DNA from: Hirundichthys speculiger
Lineage: Eukaryota; Chordata; Actinopteri; Beloniformes; Exocoetidae
Assembly: GCA_018398805.1 (NCBI GenBank)
Contig: JAGFBZ010001279.1
Location: forward strand, 1,153,501-1,217,500
DNA: 64,000 nt
Direction: 5' to 3'
Made by a program: the position numbers and the translations under genes
The notes under the pieces: model-generated
Database searches by the model: none
Told to the model about the DNA's origin: nothing
Seen by the model: only the letters and a program-made list of their open reading frames with translations
Shown here: one piece after another, positions 30,200-43,340 of the stretch
How the letters are laid out: each line of letters opens with the position of its first letter
Position numbering within the stretch: the stretch's first letter is position 1

Positions 30200-31142
30200 C
30201 CCATCCCACGACACAGTCTGGACTGATTCCTGCGCTACACAACCACAAACACACGTTCAGTACTCCGTGTTTCTGGCCAGGGTGTATTTATTATTTCCAG
30301 ATTGTTCTCAGGACGGCTCCAATCCACTTGGTTTTTACTTTTTAATGTTCTACTTCTTGTCAGGTGCAGCTGCAGCTGCAGATCTTTAATTTCCGGTGTG
30401 TGAATGAGAAGGATGTCACGTCTGTGCTGAACATTTTTTTTTTTTTGTTATCTATTTTTGAAAATCAATCTCACTGATTGTATCTGAGCGCTCGGTTGAA
30501 TTCAAACACTTTCTGCAGATGTGTCAACTCCTGTCCTTCTGGAGAGAACACTTTGTTGCAGTGACACGACATCACCTGAAGGGGGTGCTGCTGACGAGGA
30601 GAGCTGAACTCTCATTTGCTGATGAACCATGTCAGAGTTCTCAAGTGGCTCTATTTGACCTTCTTTTTTTTCTTTTTCTTTTTATCAGTAATCTGTTTCA
30701 TGAAAGTAACACCTGTTGGCAGATTTTGCTCCAATCCTGTTCCTGTTCAGTAACACTTTGTAAATAATGAAGAACAAAGTTGATGTGTTTGTATTTTATT
30801 AATTCTTGCTAACTGACAGAGGTCTGTTGCAATGCATCGGCCAGACGATAGACCTCTTGAATTAAACGGAGACAACGGTTTTTCCTCTTGAATTTTAAAT
30901 CAGTGACGCGTTGGTCATCCCCCACCACCCTCCTGGAAAGGTTTGCTCTCTAACTCAACTATGACTCCAGTCACATCATCCTTGTTGGATGTTACTGGCT
31001 GGTTTTAATGTGGTTTTTAGGATCTCCTTCAACCACAGCGCTGCCTCCCGGTTCTGAGTGTCGTGGCCTGAAATGTGAATTATTTAGCCGTTTCTACATG
31101 TTCTAGGGAATCATGTTTTTATGATGGACGATATTAAATAAA
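30200..31142 (+). other. dnajb11 3' UTR with polyadenylation signal
   Basis: A canonical AATAAA at 31137-31142 lies 938 bases after the stop; ATTAAA near 30860 is a possible weaker proximal signal. No coding signal in between. Confidence 0.55.
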
Positions 31143-31693
31143 GGTTTATACAAATTTGATGAGATGTCGTGCCCCAGATTCACCAGCAGGTGGCACCAGG
31201 TTCAAAACGATGAAATCATAGCTCGTGTGCGCTGAGTTTTTTGGGAGTGAGGGAGCTTCCCTGGGATTACCCTGCGAGGTAGTTCTGCCCGTGGACCTGA
31301 GAGGTAACTGAAGCAGGCTACGGGCTCAGAAAATACTGACGCATAAACTGACATCAATGAAGGCATATTTTGGTAAGTGTTCCCATTGTTTTGGATGATT
31401 TAAATCTGGCAATAATGTGATTTTCATGCACAGTGTTTGCTGGAGCTATTGATTCTTCAGATTTTCAGTCAGATGTTTCAGTGACTGTCTGATGTAGTTG
31501 TAGTAGACCTTGAAGTTTCAGATAATCAGACAAGGAAATACTGTCAGTGTTGTAGCAATTAAAACATTTAAAGACATTGGAACTTTAGTAAATTAGTGTA
31601 ATAACTCAGGCATTCATTTTTCCTGGAGTTCCATTCTTTAATTAAACGGTGTTTAGGTGACACTCCCAGTGGATTTGATTGGATCATCAGAGG

Positions 31694-31727
<34 letters not shown>

Positions 31728-32674
31728 GACTCAACCTGCAGCTATTTTCTTATTTTGAAAGCGGCCTCTAGTTTCCAGGAGGAGGTTTCTGAAAAAAAGT
31801 TTCCAACTCACTGAAGTTAGAATCTAGATGATTATTCTGAGCAGAGAGGGGCTTTTGTAGTGTCACGTTGGGCTGGACCGAAGGTTTCTGAAACATTTTG
31901 TGGGGACTAGATGGTGTAAGACCAAAACTGAGCACCCCATCAGATGGCTATATTTCATGGATGCATATGTTTTTCCTTGTCCTCTCATCTCTGATGTGCG
32001 TTGAGGAGTTATAAGATCCTTGTTGACTGCAGAGGAGGAATGATCTCAGAAATGTGGAGCACCCGTGCTTCACCCTCTTATCTTCGAGCTCATGTTTTTG
32101 GTATATTTGGGTTTTAACTCAGCAGTTAAAACATTAAAGAATTTTTTTCAGGTTTAAGGCTGTCTCAATCTTGAAATATTACATTCAGTGAACCGTTCAG
32201 ATTGATGGGGTACTGTGACATCACAGTCTCAGTGGTATAACTGTCGAGCCTTCCCATCTGTTCACCCCCATCTTTACATCATGCGTTCACTGTATCTCAG
32301 AGGTGGGGAGTTGAACGTCATTTCTTTTGCTTTCTTGCTTTGCCATAAATAGCTAATTCTTATCGCTTCTATAGTTTCCATTATTTAAAGGTAGAACAAG
32401 TGTTTTCTGTGAAGTGTTTAACAGAATACATTTTGTCACATTCAGCAAAAATGTCCTTACCATTTACTAAATGGCCATCTCATAAGTGCACTATTTAAAA
32501 AAAAAAAAAGGGTCTTCATTCATAGCCATGGATCTGTAAATGGGAGAACAAACAGAGTTGGGGAAGCGTGCCTCCAAAGCCATGACAAACATCGCTGCAG
32601 CCAATCACAGACAGGGGGAGGGTTTGTGCTCGTGCACATGCAGTATGGGAGGTCAGGAGAGGCTTAAGGGTTCA
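31143..32674. other. Intergenic stretch, nothing recognised
   Basis: No conserved frame. A poly-T run lies at 31697-31724, and the rest is unremarkable single-copy-looking sequence. Confidence 0.4.
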
Positions 32675-33660
32675 TCCTGGGGCCTGTTTCAGGAAGGAGA
32701 TTCAACAAACTCTGAGCTGACTAACCTTGAGAAAAGAAACGGAGTTTTTGGTGTCACAGCAATGTGTAGTGAACAGAAGAGATCTCCGTCCTTTTCTGGT
32801 TGAATTAGAACTTTTTTTGCTATCACGTGGCTTCCTACAGAAACAAGGTTTTACAGTGATGAAGGGAAAACACTTGATGTCATTTTCTCATAGATACATA
32901 ATTTTAATATGTAGTGACGGGTGAAATCCTGCTTGTGAATAACAAAAAAAAAAAAACAAATGCAGCAGATGAAGTATAAAATCATGCAGGCAGTTAACTG
33001 AAAAGCAACAGACTTGATTAAACTTAAAACATTTCGCCCTTGTAAAGGAAAAGTCCTTCAAGGAGCATCGATGGGAACACGGGTGCAGTCAATACATGCA
33101 ATCACATCAGGAAATTCATTTTACACACAGATGTATATAAAGTATATAAGTAATAAATGTAAGTAATAAAAAGTTATTTCAAATTATAACATATAATTCA
33201 AATGATGTTAACTTCAAAATAATGTAGGTTACCTGAAATCCTTCTTCAATGACTCTTACCTTTGTGGCTACTAAAAAAAAAGTATATGTATTTGTGTATA
33301 ATAATAATAATAATAAAGGAAAGGGGATGAGGAAGGGAACATCCCACTTTTCCCACAGCTCTGCATACTATTAATTTTCTAATAGGATATGTTCAGCATC
33401 CCCATTGTTAGTAAGAATATTGACATTTTTAAATAAATACTAGTTAATAAAATAAAATAACCCTTGGTATCTTGTGTGGTCTGGGCAGATGATGGGAGAG
33501 AGAGAAACTCTGACTCTGTTGAAGTAAACCTGCTCTCCACCAGGTTTAGTTCAGAGTTGAGAATCAGTTCCCTAGGTTAACTGAATTCTGGCCGGGGTTA
33601 AGTTACCTCGCCTCGTTCAGGTTCAACATGCCTAGAGTTTGCACATAAAACCTTCTAAAA
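32675..33660 (-). mobile_element. PIF/Harbinger-type relic
   Basis: The left edge GGGGCCTGTTTCAGGAAGGA then TTCAACAAACTCTGAGCTGA, and a right edge with AGGTTTAGTTCAGAGTTGAG and GGTTAAGTTACCTCGCCTCG, match the wording of fish Harbinger ends as I remember them. Near 33060-33120 the minus strand reads NEFPDVIACIDCTRVPIDAP, the Harbinger nuclease motif around its first catalytic Asp, followed at once by a stop. The element is degraded and its exact ends and 3-bp duplication were not established. Confidence 0.5.
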
Positions 33661-35888
33661 CAGACTGAGGGAGGGAGCAAGAAGAGCTCATTGCATTTTG
33701 TTGATGTTTTCTTTCAAATATCAACAGATGTGACATCATCCAGAAATCACTTAACCTGGCTTTAAGAATCAAATGAGCTATTAATACTCTGACGTTTGTC
33801 ATATCAAAAATAGCAGCTGTACATTTACCTGGTGAGATACTTTTGTGAATAATGTCTGAAATTACAGAAATTAGGTGAATAAACGTAACCTGAGGTCTCC
33901 GACTAGTAAATTCATAGAAATTTCACGAGGCATTATTCTCTAAAGACATAGGCTGCTTGCACAATAGATGATATTAAGGTGATATTAGCCAGTTCCCAGG
34001 CTGGTAAACTGGTCGGGGAAGAATCGGTGAGCCATAGGTCATCACCTGTTGGCACTCAAAGCTCCTTTCACACAGAAATCCCAGTATTAAAAAAAATCTG
34101 CTAACAACTGTGTCGTCTCCAAGCCTACTGAAACATTTCACAGGGCAATGGAGCGGCAGCAAGGTCCAGGGTCTACCTGTCCTGTCTACCACCCACCAGC
34201 TGGTTGTTACACCACGACTTCAGTCTTCCTGTCTTGGGTGCAGTGTTTTTATGAATCTGGATCGTTTCACTCGAGACCCGGAGCGACATTGAGGAATAGG
34301 GATCAGGCCCAACTGATGGTGGCTGAACTGCAGACAAGAGCAACGTCAGCATTTAGGAATACGTTTTGGCAGCAATTGACTGCAGATTATGCCCAAAATA
34401 TGTTTACGTGGTGGCACAAAGCTGTTGGACGTATTTCAGAAGAGGTGCATCCTGTGGAATAGGGAGGTGAAGCTGGAGCTGAGAGACCCATTTCCATTAG
34501 CTGCATCTCTATGGCGTTTTGACTAAAGCATGTCACCAACATTTCATGAAGACCTCAAGAAATGGTGTCGGCTTGTGAGAGAAGACCAGAAAACAGTATG
34601 TCTTCTTTAAAGGTCTTCTCTGTGTGCAGAAGTGTGTGTATGTGTGTGGTCCATGTGACAGTGGTGTAACCCTGACTGTGATCTGACCCCTGTGACTCCT
34701 CTGCGGCTTCACTTACTGTAACTGCCGCCATGTGAGTTGCTCCCTCCCTACCCCCCGACATGCACGCCCCGCCCACACCTAGTGGGTGGAGGCATCGTGG
34801 GTGGAAGACTGTTGGGGACTCCGTCTGCATGGGTCGAGCAGGGGATGTCCACAAAAATGATCATGATGGCTAATTTATGGTGCGGTGAAACGCTGTGCAC
34901 ACATCTGCCCACCAGTGTTCCTGTCACAGGCTCAATGTGTGCAATAATCTCCCACAGTTTATGAATGAGTGTGTGTGTGTGTGTGTGTGTGTATCCCTGT
35001 ATTCGTGTGTGTGTGGCCAGTCCGTGTGTATAATGAACTCCCACAGAGATAGCAGGGCTGCGGTGAAGGGAGTTTCCTCTTCAGCCCACCACACAGTCGT
35101 TTTAAGAGAGAAGAGGCTCCACGGAGGAGAAGGGAAGCTTTGTGAGCGTCGCTCAGAGGGAACATCTCACTGTTTAACCTCACAGCTAATATAACCTCTC
35201 TGATTCAAGCTGCATCGTCGGCTCACTTTAATGCTAAATAGTCCACACTTAAGCAGACGTTTTAAACCTTTCCTGTGTGTTATGCACACACATGCAATCC
35301 CTTTTATTATATGTATGCAGTATGCAACACTTTTATACCCCAAAAACTGATATATCGGGGGCAAAGCAGGAGGTCAGTGTGTTGCACAGGGACACTTCAG
35401 GGGGTCATTCCTGTGATTGAAATGCATCATACTTGCTTCAATATTGTTCAGCTCTTGTAAGTTTCTGTGAGGATTTCAGGGTCCAGCGAGCATGCAGACT
35501 CTTCAGAGGCAGCTGAGGACTTTGTGACCCGCTCTGAGATGTGGTTCTCATAGCGGAGGCCTGAGTGAGTTATGTCGGGGATTTACCAGCCACCCACAAA
35601 TGACATCCTTCAACCACTTGTAATTGCAAACTGTAAAGCACACGAGGGCAGCATTGCCTCTTCAATCACACCCCTGAGTAAATCTTTTTTTTTTTTTTTT
35701 TTATTCCTCACAGAGGTCGGTGAGTAAAATATGTGCATGTCTGCACTTGCCAGTTGTTGATGCAGATAAGCACAGGGATCACACTAGACCCTGAATATAA
35801 TGACTTCTAAGTGTAGCTGCAGGGTTAAGAGGGGCACCGGTTGAAGGAAAGCTAATTGAGCAATCTGCTCACTGTGCATGTGTGTGTG

Positions 35889-35921
<33 letters not shown>

Positions 35922-36120
35922 CGCCATGGGGTGTTTTGACCTTCTCTGACTCAGTAGTGTGCTTTGTTAATGGTGCCTAACCTCTCAGATGAGGTATTAC
36001 TCAGAGCAGAGAATCGCTTGACATTTCCAAAAGATGATTTAGCGTTTGGCTGTATTTAAAAACTTTAATGTGAATCTTGAATCTCCTTGAAGTGTGATGA
36101 AAGCATGTCTAATTAGTAAC
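33661..36120. other. Intergenic stretch with (TG)n tracts
   Basis: No gene recognised; open frames at 33974-34462 are unlike any family I know. (TG)n microsatellites lie at 34968-34991 and 35877-35920, and a poly-T tract at 35684-35702. Confidence 0.4.
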
Positions 36121-36127
36121 ACCTTGG

Positions 36128-36495
36128 TTAGTATTTTGGGGCAGCGTGGCGGCTTGGTGGTTAGCACTTTTGCGTGTTGGGTTGGACGGTCTTTGATTCA
36201 GATCCGTGCCAAGGTCCTTCTGTGTGGAGTTTTCATGTTCTCCCCATGTTTGTTTCCTCCCTGTGCTTCAGTTCCCACAGTCCAAAACCATCAATGTCGG
36301 AGGAATTTGTGGTTCTAAACTGCCCAGAGGAGCGAGGGTGTATGTGTGGTTGTTCTGCAATGGACTGGTGACCACTGGTGTATGAATGTGAGTGTCAATG
36401 GGTGAATGAGAGGCAACTGTAAAGCGCTTTGGGGGCACCATGATGGTGTCTGGAAAGCGCTATATAAGTGCAGTCCATTTATTTACCATTTACCT
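36128..36495 (+). repeat. SINE-like repeat with an L2-type tail
   Basis: It begins GGGGCAGCGTGGCGGCTTGG then TGGTTAGCACTTTTGCG, has TGTGGAGTTTTCATGTTCTC in the middle and ends in AAAGCGCTATATAAGTGCAG. This head, body and tail combination is a very common teleost interspersed repeat. Family naming is from memory and approximate. Confidence 0.55.
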
Positions 36496-36648
36496 GTACG
36501 GGGTGTACCCCTACCTTTCATCCAAAGGCTCCAGGAGAGCCCCACGACCCTGAATAGGTAGAAGAGATTGCATAATGTGACTGGTTGGCATCTGATTTGA
36601 GCTGTCTGGTCAGTTACGCGCTAAAAATAAAAAGGTTGAACCTTCCCA

Positions 36649-37702
36649 CACTGTAAAAAAGAAACTGTAAAAAAACGTTAATCTTCTGGCAGCTGGGGCG
36701 CCAGAGTAATACTGTGAAAAAACAGAAAGTTACTTTCTCATAAAAATACAGTTTTTTCCCATACTTAAAATACAGTTTGTAGTTGTAATTTTAACAAGAT
36801 TTTGCCTTATTTTTATTTATTTATTTTTTTTATATTTTATTAGAAACATTTTCACATTTTAAAACAGTTAAATTACCTAGAAGTATGGTAGTAATAATAA
36901 TGATTAAATTTACAGAAATGTGCTGTTATTAATTAGTTTCAATTACATTATTCTATTTAAAGAAGTTGATAAGTAATTTGAGTTTGATGTAATATTACAG
37001 TATATGACACAAAAACTAATGTGATTCATCTTTCAAAACATGTCAAAAACACTGGTGAAATAACTAAATATTAGGTTTAAAATTAATAATTTTAAGGACT
37101 GTAGCTTTTGCATTGAAGAGGAGCCTGGTCTGCAACACAAGACAGCCATGGTACTAGCAGAAGCAATAATTTCTTAACTTCCTGTTCTTGCACAGCACAA
37201 GTTTTATTTTTTACACACTTTATTAAACAAACTCACAGGTACTCATTCGAACACAGACAGACTTAACTCAGGGTGACACAAATTAACATGTTAACTGTAA
37301 GGGGTATGAATCAACAGGGGGTCAAACCAGCAACAGACTTTACAGCAGCATTAAATCAAATAGCTAACAAATAAACACAGATAAGCACCTACACAACCAG
37401 GGCTGCAAAGGATGCTGGGAAACGACCCAGAAGGACCTGTCAGATCACTAGCAGTTTTACAATTTATTCCCTTAAATAACAGACAAATATTTGTGAAATT
37501 ATGATATATTTGTGAACGTATTTTAACAATAAATATATGCATTTTTATTGTGTGTTTTCACAGTTACAGTGATTTAATGTTATTTTACATTTGACATGTA
37601 AAATCACAGTCTATTTTTGTAAATTAAATGATATTTTAAAAATATAGAAAAAATCTGTAAAATAGTCAGTAAAATTCTGTTATATTCCTTTTTTATACAG
37701 TG
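36649..37702. mobile_element. Non-autonomous DNA element with CACTGTAAAA termini
   Basis: The left edge CACTGTAAAAAAGAAACTG and the right edge TTTTTTATACAGTG are short inverted repeats, and CTGTAAAA words recur inside. These are typical of a widespread fish MITE class. No transposase or clear target duplication was found, so the superfamily is left open. Confidence 0.45.
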
Positions 37703-38374
37703 CAACTGTACTTACTGTATCTTGCTTGTTTCATTGCTTGTGCCTCTTCTTCAACATCTATTCTTTATTGCACCAGAACCCAACAGTATCAACATGCTGA
37801 ACTGGTTGGTAGCTGTGTTACTACTGTACAGCCCCAGGCCCGCTCCTTGACCCACATTAAAAGCACCAATTATTTAATGATCACACTTATTACCTGTTTT
37901 ATTTCTCTGAAAATAGACATGTATAAAAATGAAAAAGCATTCCCATCTTGAACATTCTACTGTGGTCCCTGTGCCAAAATTAGAACTGGGACTAAACTGA
38001 AGCAAGAAAGTCTTTTTCCAAACAGTAATTCAAATGTGATGAGCAAGTGGCTCATTTAATTTTCCTCTCAGACTTGGGTGAAACCATTTCTATTTCATGG
38101 TGGTTTATTGTTTTAATCCGTTCAGGCCAAAAAGCATTAAAAAAAACACAAAAACTTTGTCTTAATTATAAGCATATTAGTGCCCCCCCCCCCTCCAAAA
38201 AAAACTTTATTTCTCAATCTTTAAAGAAAGTACAAATAAAACAGTGTCTCTTAGTATTTAAAGAAGATCACTGTGTGTTTGACATCCTGATGCAATGTAC
38301 AAGTCACGTCACGCTTGAAGGCTAAAATCAAGCGAACATCACTCCAGGCGTGAAATGGGGAAAGGCGAGGGTAC

Positions 38375-38492
38375 CATTATTGCAGTGGTCTTCAACCGGG
38401 GGTCCGCGACCCCTAGGGGGGCCGTGGAGGTACTGTAGGGGGTCCTCCAACTTAAAAAGAAATAAAGGCAATTTTAACCAAAATAATTTGAG

Positions 38493-38570
<78 letters not shown>

Positions 38571-38922
38571 GCAGTTCTAAATTAAACATTTCATTGTTGG
38601 AAAATAACAATAATAAAAAATATTGTTTAATACCAACTAAAAATAATAATAATAATAACAATAATAATAATGATATGCATGAAAGTTTTATCAACCATAA
38701 ACACATGTAGGCTAAAAACCCAGTCAGGAATTGGTTAATAAGGTGAAATAAGTAGAATAAAATACAGCTAAAAGTTATTATAAGCCAGGCTTAAAATGTG
38801 ACACTTTTAAAAAAAAAAAAGGGGGGGGGGGGATAAGAATTACAAGCAGGGGTCCCTGCTCTGTTTTTCTCTCATCCAAGGGGTCCCTGGGCTAAAAAAG
38901 GTTGAAGACCCCTGCATTATTG
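38375..38922. mobile_element. hAT-type MITE (family E), copy 1
   Basis: The element 38383-38914 starts CAGTGGTCTTCAACCGGGGG and ends GGTTGAAGACCCCTG, inverted repeats of about 15 bases. It is flanked by exact 8-bp duplications CATTATTG at 38375-38382 and 38915-38922. The middle carries poly-A and (TA)n tracts and a poly-G run. No coding capacity. Further copies are at 39216 and 41590. Confidence 0.9.
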
Positions 38923-39207
38923 GATATAAAAGGAACATCCACAGAAGGGTTAATTCACATTGCAAGGGTCGTCTGCGTCTGTCTCCGTAGACTTTGAATG
39001 GGGTGACGTCATCCATTGCAAAACTGAATTGTAGGTTCTGTGTCTCACATCTATTCCACTGCCTCCTGTAATATTAAAAATTGCATTTTGAGGCGTAAAT
39101 TGCCGTGTCATGAGTCCATGACTTCTGGTCCCAATTCCTGTCTGTCGAAGGCCATAGATTATTATGGTTCTGGCTCCATCAAGTCTGCTAAGTTTTGACA
39201 CATAGGC

Positions 39208-39325
39208 GTCTAGAGCAGTGGTCTTCAACCGGGGGTCCGCGACCCCTAGGGGGGCCGTGGAGGTACTGTAGGGGGTCCTCCAACTTAAAAAGAAATAAAA
39301 GCAATTTTAACCAAAATATTTTGAG

Positions 39326-39357
<32 letters not shown>
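39208..39357. mobile_element. hAT-type MITE (family E), 5' part only
   Basis: From 39216 the sequence repeats the family E 5' end up to its poly-A tract (39329-39357), then changes to unrelated sequence. The eight bases before it are GTCTAGAG. The eight bases after the 3' end of the copy at 41590-42199 are GTCTAGAA. This pairing suggests that the two are the outer ends of a single insertion. Confidence 0.75.
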
Positions 39358-39360
<3 letters not shown>

Positions 39361-39597
39361 GCATCTCTGTATAAGCCTCATGGTTTAAAGCGTGGGACAA
39401 AAGTAGCGGCTTATAGTCCGGAAAATACGGTACATCCACACTGCTGACTGCTGGGGTATTGAGGCCACACCCCCACATGCACGGTGCATTCCTCAATCAC
39501 ATGCACAGATGATTTCTATGATCCTAGACTATTGAGGCCATGTTTTTGAGCCCAGAGAAAATTTTGAATGGGACTTTTTTTTTTGTTTTTTGTTGAG

Positions 39598-40048
39598 TAA
39601 GAGTTTTATTGTTCAATGACATGACTTTTTATTGGAAAACTCAATACAGTTCCTCTTAAAAATAAATATTTCCTTTCCAAATTTCCAAAAAGCTAAGCTT
39701 TCTATGGGAAGTTTCTACAAATTTGCTGTAAATTTTGGAACCCTAGTTGCTTAGCAACATGAGCAACATTTAAAATGTGTGGCATAAGTGGTCAGCTATA
39801 TAAGCACAAAGAGACAATTTTTTTCACAGATCTTGTGGACTTCGTTCGATATAGAGCTTAGTTGAGATTTGTTAACCACTGAGACACGGACCAGTAGAAA
39901 TTGATTTTAGCATCAACTTCGAACACAATTTTGTGACTGGTCATACTACAGAGAGAAATGGAAGATCACCATCCAACAGCAGCAAGAAATGTCTGTAGCT
40001 TCTGTCAGCAGAAGCTAACCATCACGACAGAGAATCATTCCTCCAGAC
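39598..40048 (+). repeat. Tandem segmental repeat, copy 1
   Basis: This stretch recurs at 41113-41589 in the same orientation with about 90% identity by eye. Copy 2 has an extra segment of roughly 60 bases near 41308-41356 and lacks a short stretch before the ATG. It holds the TATA box, leader and first 30 codons of the 306-codon frame. Confidence 0.8.
39797..39804 (+). promoter_or_regulatory. TATA box for the 306-codon frame
   Basis: TATATAAG sits 154 bases before the ATG at 39958 and is kept in the second copy (41360 region). No start site can be read, but a TATA box about 25-30 bases upstream would give a leader of roughly 125 bases. Confidence 0.45.
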
Positions 40049-40878
40049 GATCTGACGCCATCTATTTAGGTGTTCGAAAAGAGGATCTTGGACCAGTGGA
40101 GCTGGTACGGTATCTGGAGTGGAGGGTGGCAGAACTGACTGAACTGGTGCTTGCCTTAGTCGACAACACTGACAAGCAAGAGGTCACTGCTATTGTATCT
40201 GCACCAGATATTGAAGTCTTTACCCAAAAAGACTCCTGCACTAATATAGACTTCTCCACAGAAGAAAACAGTGACGATTCCTCACTTGACGACTGTGTAC
40301 GAGGAGACATTTCAGTGCAAACACAGGTCTCCACAGCCAAGGATGTCTCTCAACTGGATGCCACACTGGGAGGAATTTTTGCAGAGAAAGAGGTCTCAAC
40401 GGAAGATGTCCTGGACATTCAAGACAATGATGCACTAGAACATGTTTGGGTGCACGTCACCATCCCAGCAGGAGATGATATCTCCATTGCAGAAGATGAG
40501 GGTTATTGTTACCAAGACTACGTCCCAAAAGACAATTATGAGAAATGGAAAAACATTTCTCTTCCACACAACGGTACACCTGAAATGGATAGATCTCCAC
40601 CAGAGGACATCTTTTCACTAAAGAAGTTCCTCGCAGAACAGCATGGCTCCATCTCAAGTGAAGATATCCAAAAGTCAAAGAAGCCGTCTGTGTGGAGAAG
40701 AATCAAGAAATGTTTCACTTTTGCTCATCGGCGACAGTATAAGAGTGGCAAAATTAAAAAATGTGAACCCATTGAAGTCACCTCTGACACTGAGAAGGCA
40801 GATCCAGAAACAGCCTCCCAGGACTCCTTGGTACTTCAGTCACGGTCCAAGAAGAAGAGAAGGATGATTTGCGGGTGA
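39958..40878 (+). CDS. Unrecognised single-exon protein, 306 aa
   Basis: I do not recognise the family. The frame is uninterrupted and starts [20 protein letters not shown] with a CxxC pair. A likely amphipathic helix follows (LGPVELVRYLEWRVAELTEL, residues about 44-63). The middle is acidic and Ser/Thr-rich with repeated TAKDVS/STEDV-type wording (residues 80-200). The C-terminus is strongly basic (PSVWRRIKKCFTFAHRRQYK; SRSKKKRRM), so nuclear localisation is plausible. No signal peptide or membrane segment. An open frame of this length in AT-rich repeat-laden DNA is unlikely by chance. A TATA box and leader precede it, and a truncated tandem copy starts at 41499. It lies between hAT family E ends. 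It could be a captured host gene, a transposon accessory protein or a young lineage-specific gene. Function unknown. Confidence 0.6.
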   Translation: MEDHHPTAARNVCSFCQQKLTITTENHSSRRSDAIYLGVRKEDLGPVELVRYLEWRVAELTELVLALVDNTDKQEVTAIVSAPDIEVFTQKDSCTNIDFSTEENSDDSSLDDCVRGDISVQTQVSTAKDVSQLDATLGGIFAEKEVSTEDVLDIQDNDALEHVWVHVTIPAGDDISIAEDEGYCYQDYVPKDNYEKWKNISLPHNGTPEMDRSPPEDIFSLKKFLAEQHGSISSEDIQKSKKPSVWRRIKKCFTFAHRRQYKSGKIKKCEPIEVTSDTEKADPETASQDSLVLQSRSKKKRRMICG

Positions 40879-41112
40879 AATAGGGAAACATTCAAAGATT
40901 TGGGTTTTCTCCGGGCGCTCCGGTTTCTCCCAAGAAACAAAAAAAAAAAAAAAAAAAAACATCTTTTATGGGTGCTAAAGTTCCCTCCCAATATAGCTTT
41001 CTGCTGAAGGTTAAAGGTTGGGTAGGAGATCTATTTCTGAAGCATTTTTTTCCATATTGTACTAATTTACTTTTACACAAGGACATCAAACTTCAATGAT
41101 GCCACATCATCA

Positions 41113-41589
41113 TAAGAGTTTTATTGTTCAATGAAAGGACTTTTTATTGAAAAACTCGATACAGTTCCTCTTACAAATAAATCTTTCCTTTCCAAATTTC
41201 CAAAAAGCTAAGCTTTCTATGGGAAGTTTCTACAAATTTGCTGGAAATTTTGCAACCCTAGTTGCTTAGCAACATGAGCAACATTTAAAATGTGTGGCAT
41301 AAGGGGTCAAATGTCACCAACGGTGCAAATGAGAATTCTAGAAGAAAACCCCATCAGCTATATAAGCACAAAGAGACAATTTTCTTCACAGATCTTGTGG
41401 ACTTCTTTCAGTATAGAGCTTAGTTGAGATTTGTCAACCACTGAGACACGGAGCAGTAGAAACTGATTTTAGCATCAACTCTCATACAACAGAGAGAAAT
41501 GGAAGATCACCATCCAACAGCAGCAAGAAATGTCTGTAGCTTCTGTCAGCAGAAGCTACCCATCACTACAGAGAATCGTTCCTCCAGAC
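41113..41589 (+). pseudogene. Truncated tandem copy of the 306-codon gene
   Basis: This repeats the promoter, leader and first 30 codons (ATG at 41499) of the frame at 39958. The coding part stays open with only two amino-acid changes (Thr to Pro, His to Arg). It is cut inside codon 31 by the hAT family E element that starts at 41590. The rest of the gene does not resume on the far side. Confidence 0.75.
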
Positions 41590-42199
<610 letters not shown>

Positions 42200-42209
42200 G
42201 TCTAGAAAC

Positions 42210-42912
42210 TTATCCAAGGTTCTGATGTTTTCATGTGATGTTTAAAGGTGACTGTTTCCTACTGAAAAATTGTCATTCTGAACCACAGTTAGGACTTTCA
42301 CATGTTTCTGCGATTGTATTTTGAAAATGTATGTCTTCATACTACAGCATGGTGCTGGCATTTGGGCGCGGTCGCAGAAATATGAGGATCAGTCTGTGGT
42401 GTGGTCAGCTCCTGGCTGTTTCCGTTTGCTGTTGTTGGTCGTTTAACTTTGCTCTGATGAAGTGGTGAAATTGGTAAATAATTGGGAGTCTCCAGTTCAG
42501 CTATTTTATGTGTGTATTGTTTTTTTTTTTTTTTAAACTTAATTTCTTTATTCTTTGTAAGTTTTGGCACTTCATCCTTTTTGTCATGACATTGATGTCT
42601 TCAGGCCCCCATATGTAGCATCATCTCAGGGATTAATGCACTGTCAGCTTTTTTGAAAATGTGGCGTTGCCACATGAAAAGTGTGTTTGAATTAAAGTTA
42701 ATTAATTAGTGCCTTATCGTAAAGAAACTGTTTATTTTTAAAGCCTTGCAAGGTAAAAAAAAAAAAAAAAGTTTGCTGGGAATGGGACTGTGTGGTTTTA
42801 ATTGAGTTAAGTTAAATATTCTGCCAGACACATTAACTCCAATCAATTCAATTCAGTTCAGTTCAATTAAATTCAATTAGATTTATTAAAATAAATTAAA
42901 GTTAATGCAATA
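42210..42912. other. Spacer with no recognised feature
   Basis: No gene; short A and T tracts at 42520 and 42757. Nothing else can be supported. Confidence 0.4.
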
Positions 42913-43275
42913 ATAACACGTTAACGCATTCATTTATTAACGCCGACAATTTATTTTATCGCACGTTAACACATGTTGCTTACATGCTTTTGTTTTGAAA
43001 AGTCTGTTACTGGCTGCTGTGGAACTGGAAAACAGTGAACACAGAGAAAAGCTAAAACAGACATGGAGAACGGTAAAAATCCGTGAACTTTACAGTTCAG
43101 ATAGTAACTTAGGTAGCAATATTAACAATTCTGTCAAAAAAAAAAATTCTGGACTGCAACAAAACTTTCACATCATTCCTCCATGTTCCATCAGATCTGC
43201 TTCCATGTGTTCACTGTCCTGCTGTTCTCTAACTGGTTACTGCAGTGCGGCTCCATCTATATATATATATATATA

Positions 43276-43340
<65 letters not shown>

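Noticed and set aside
34148..34462. 104-codon frame near 34.2 kb
   Set aside because: No family resemblance and overlapped by other open frames.
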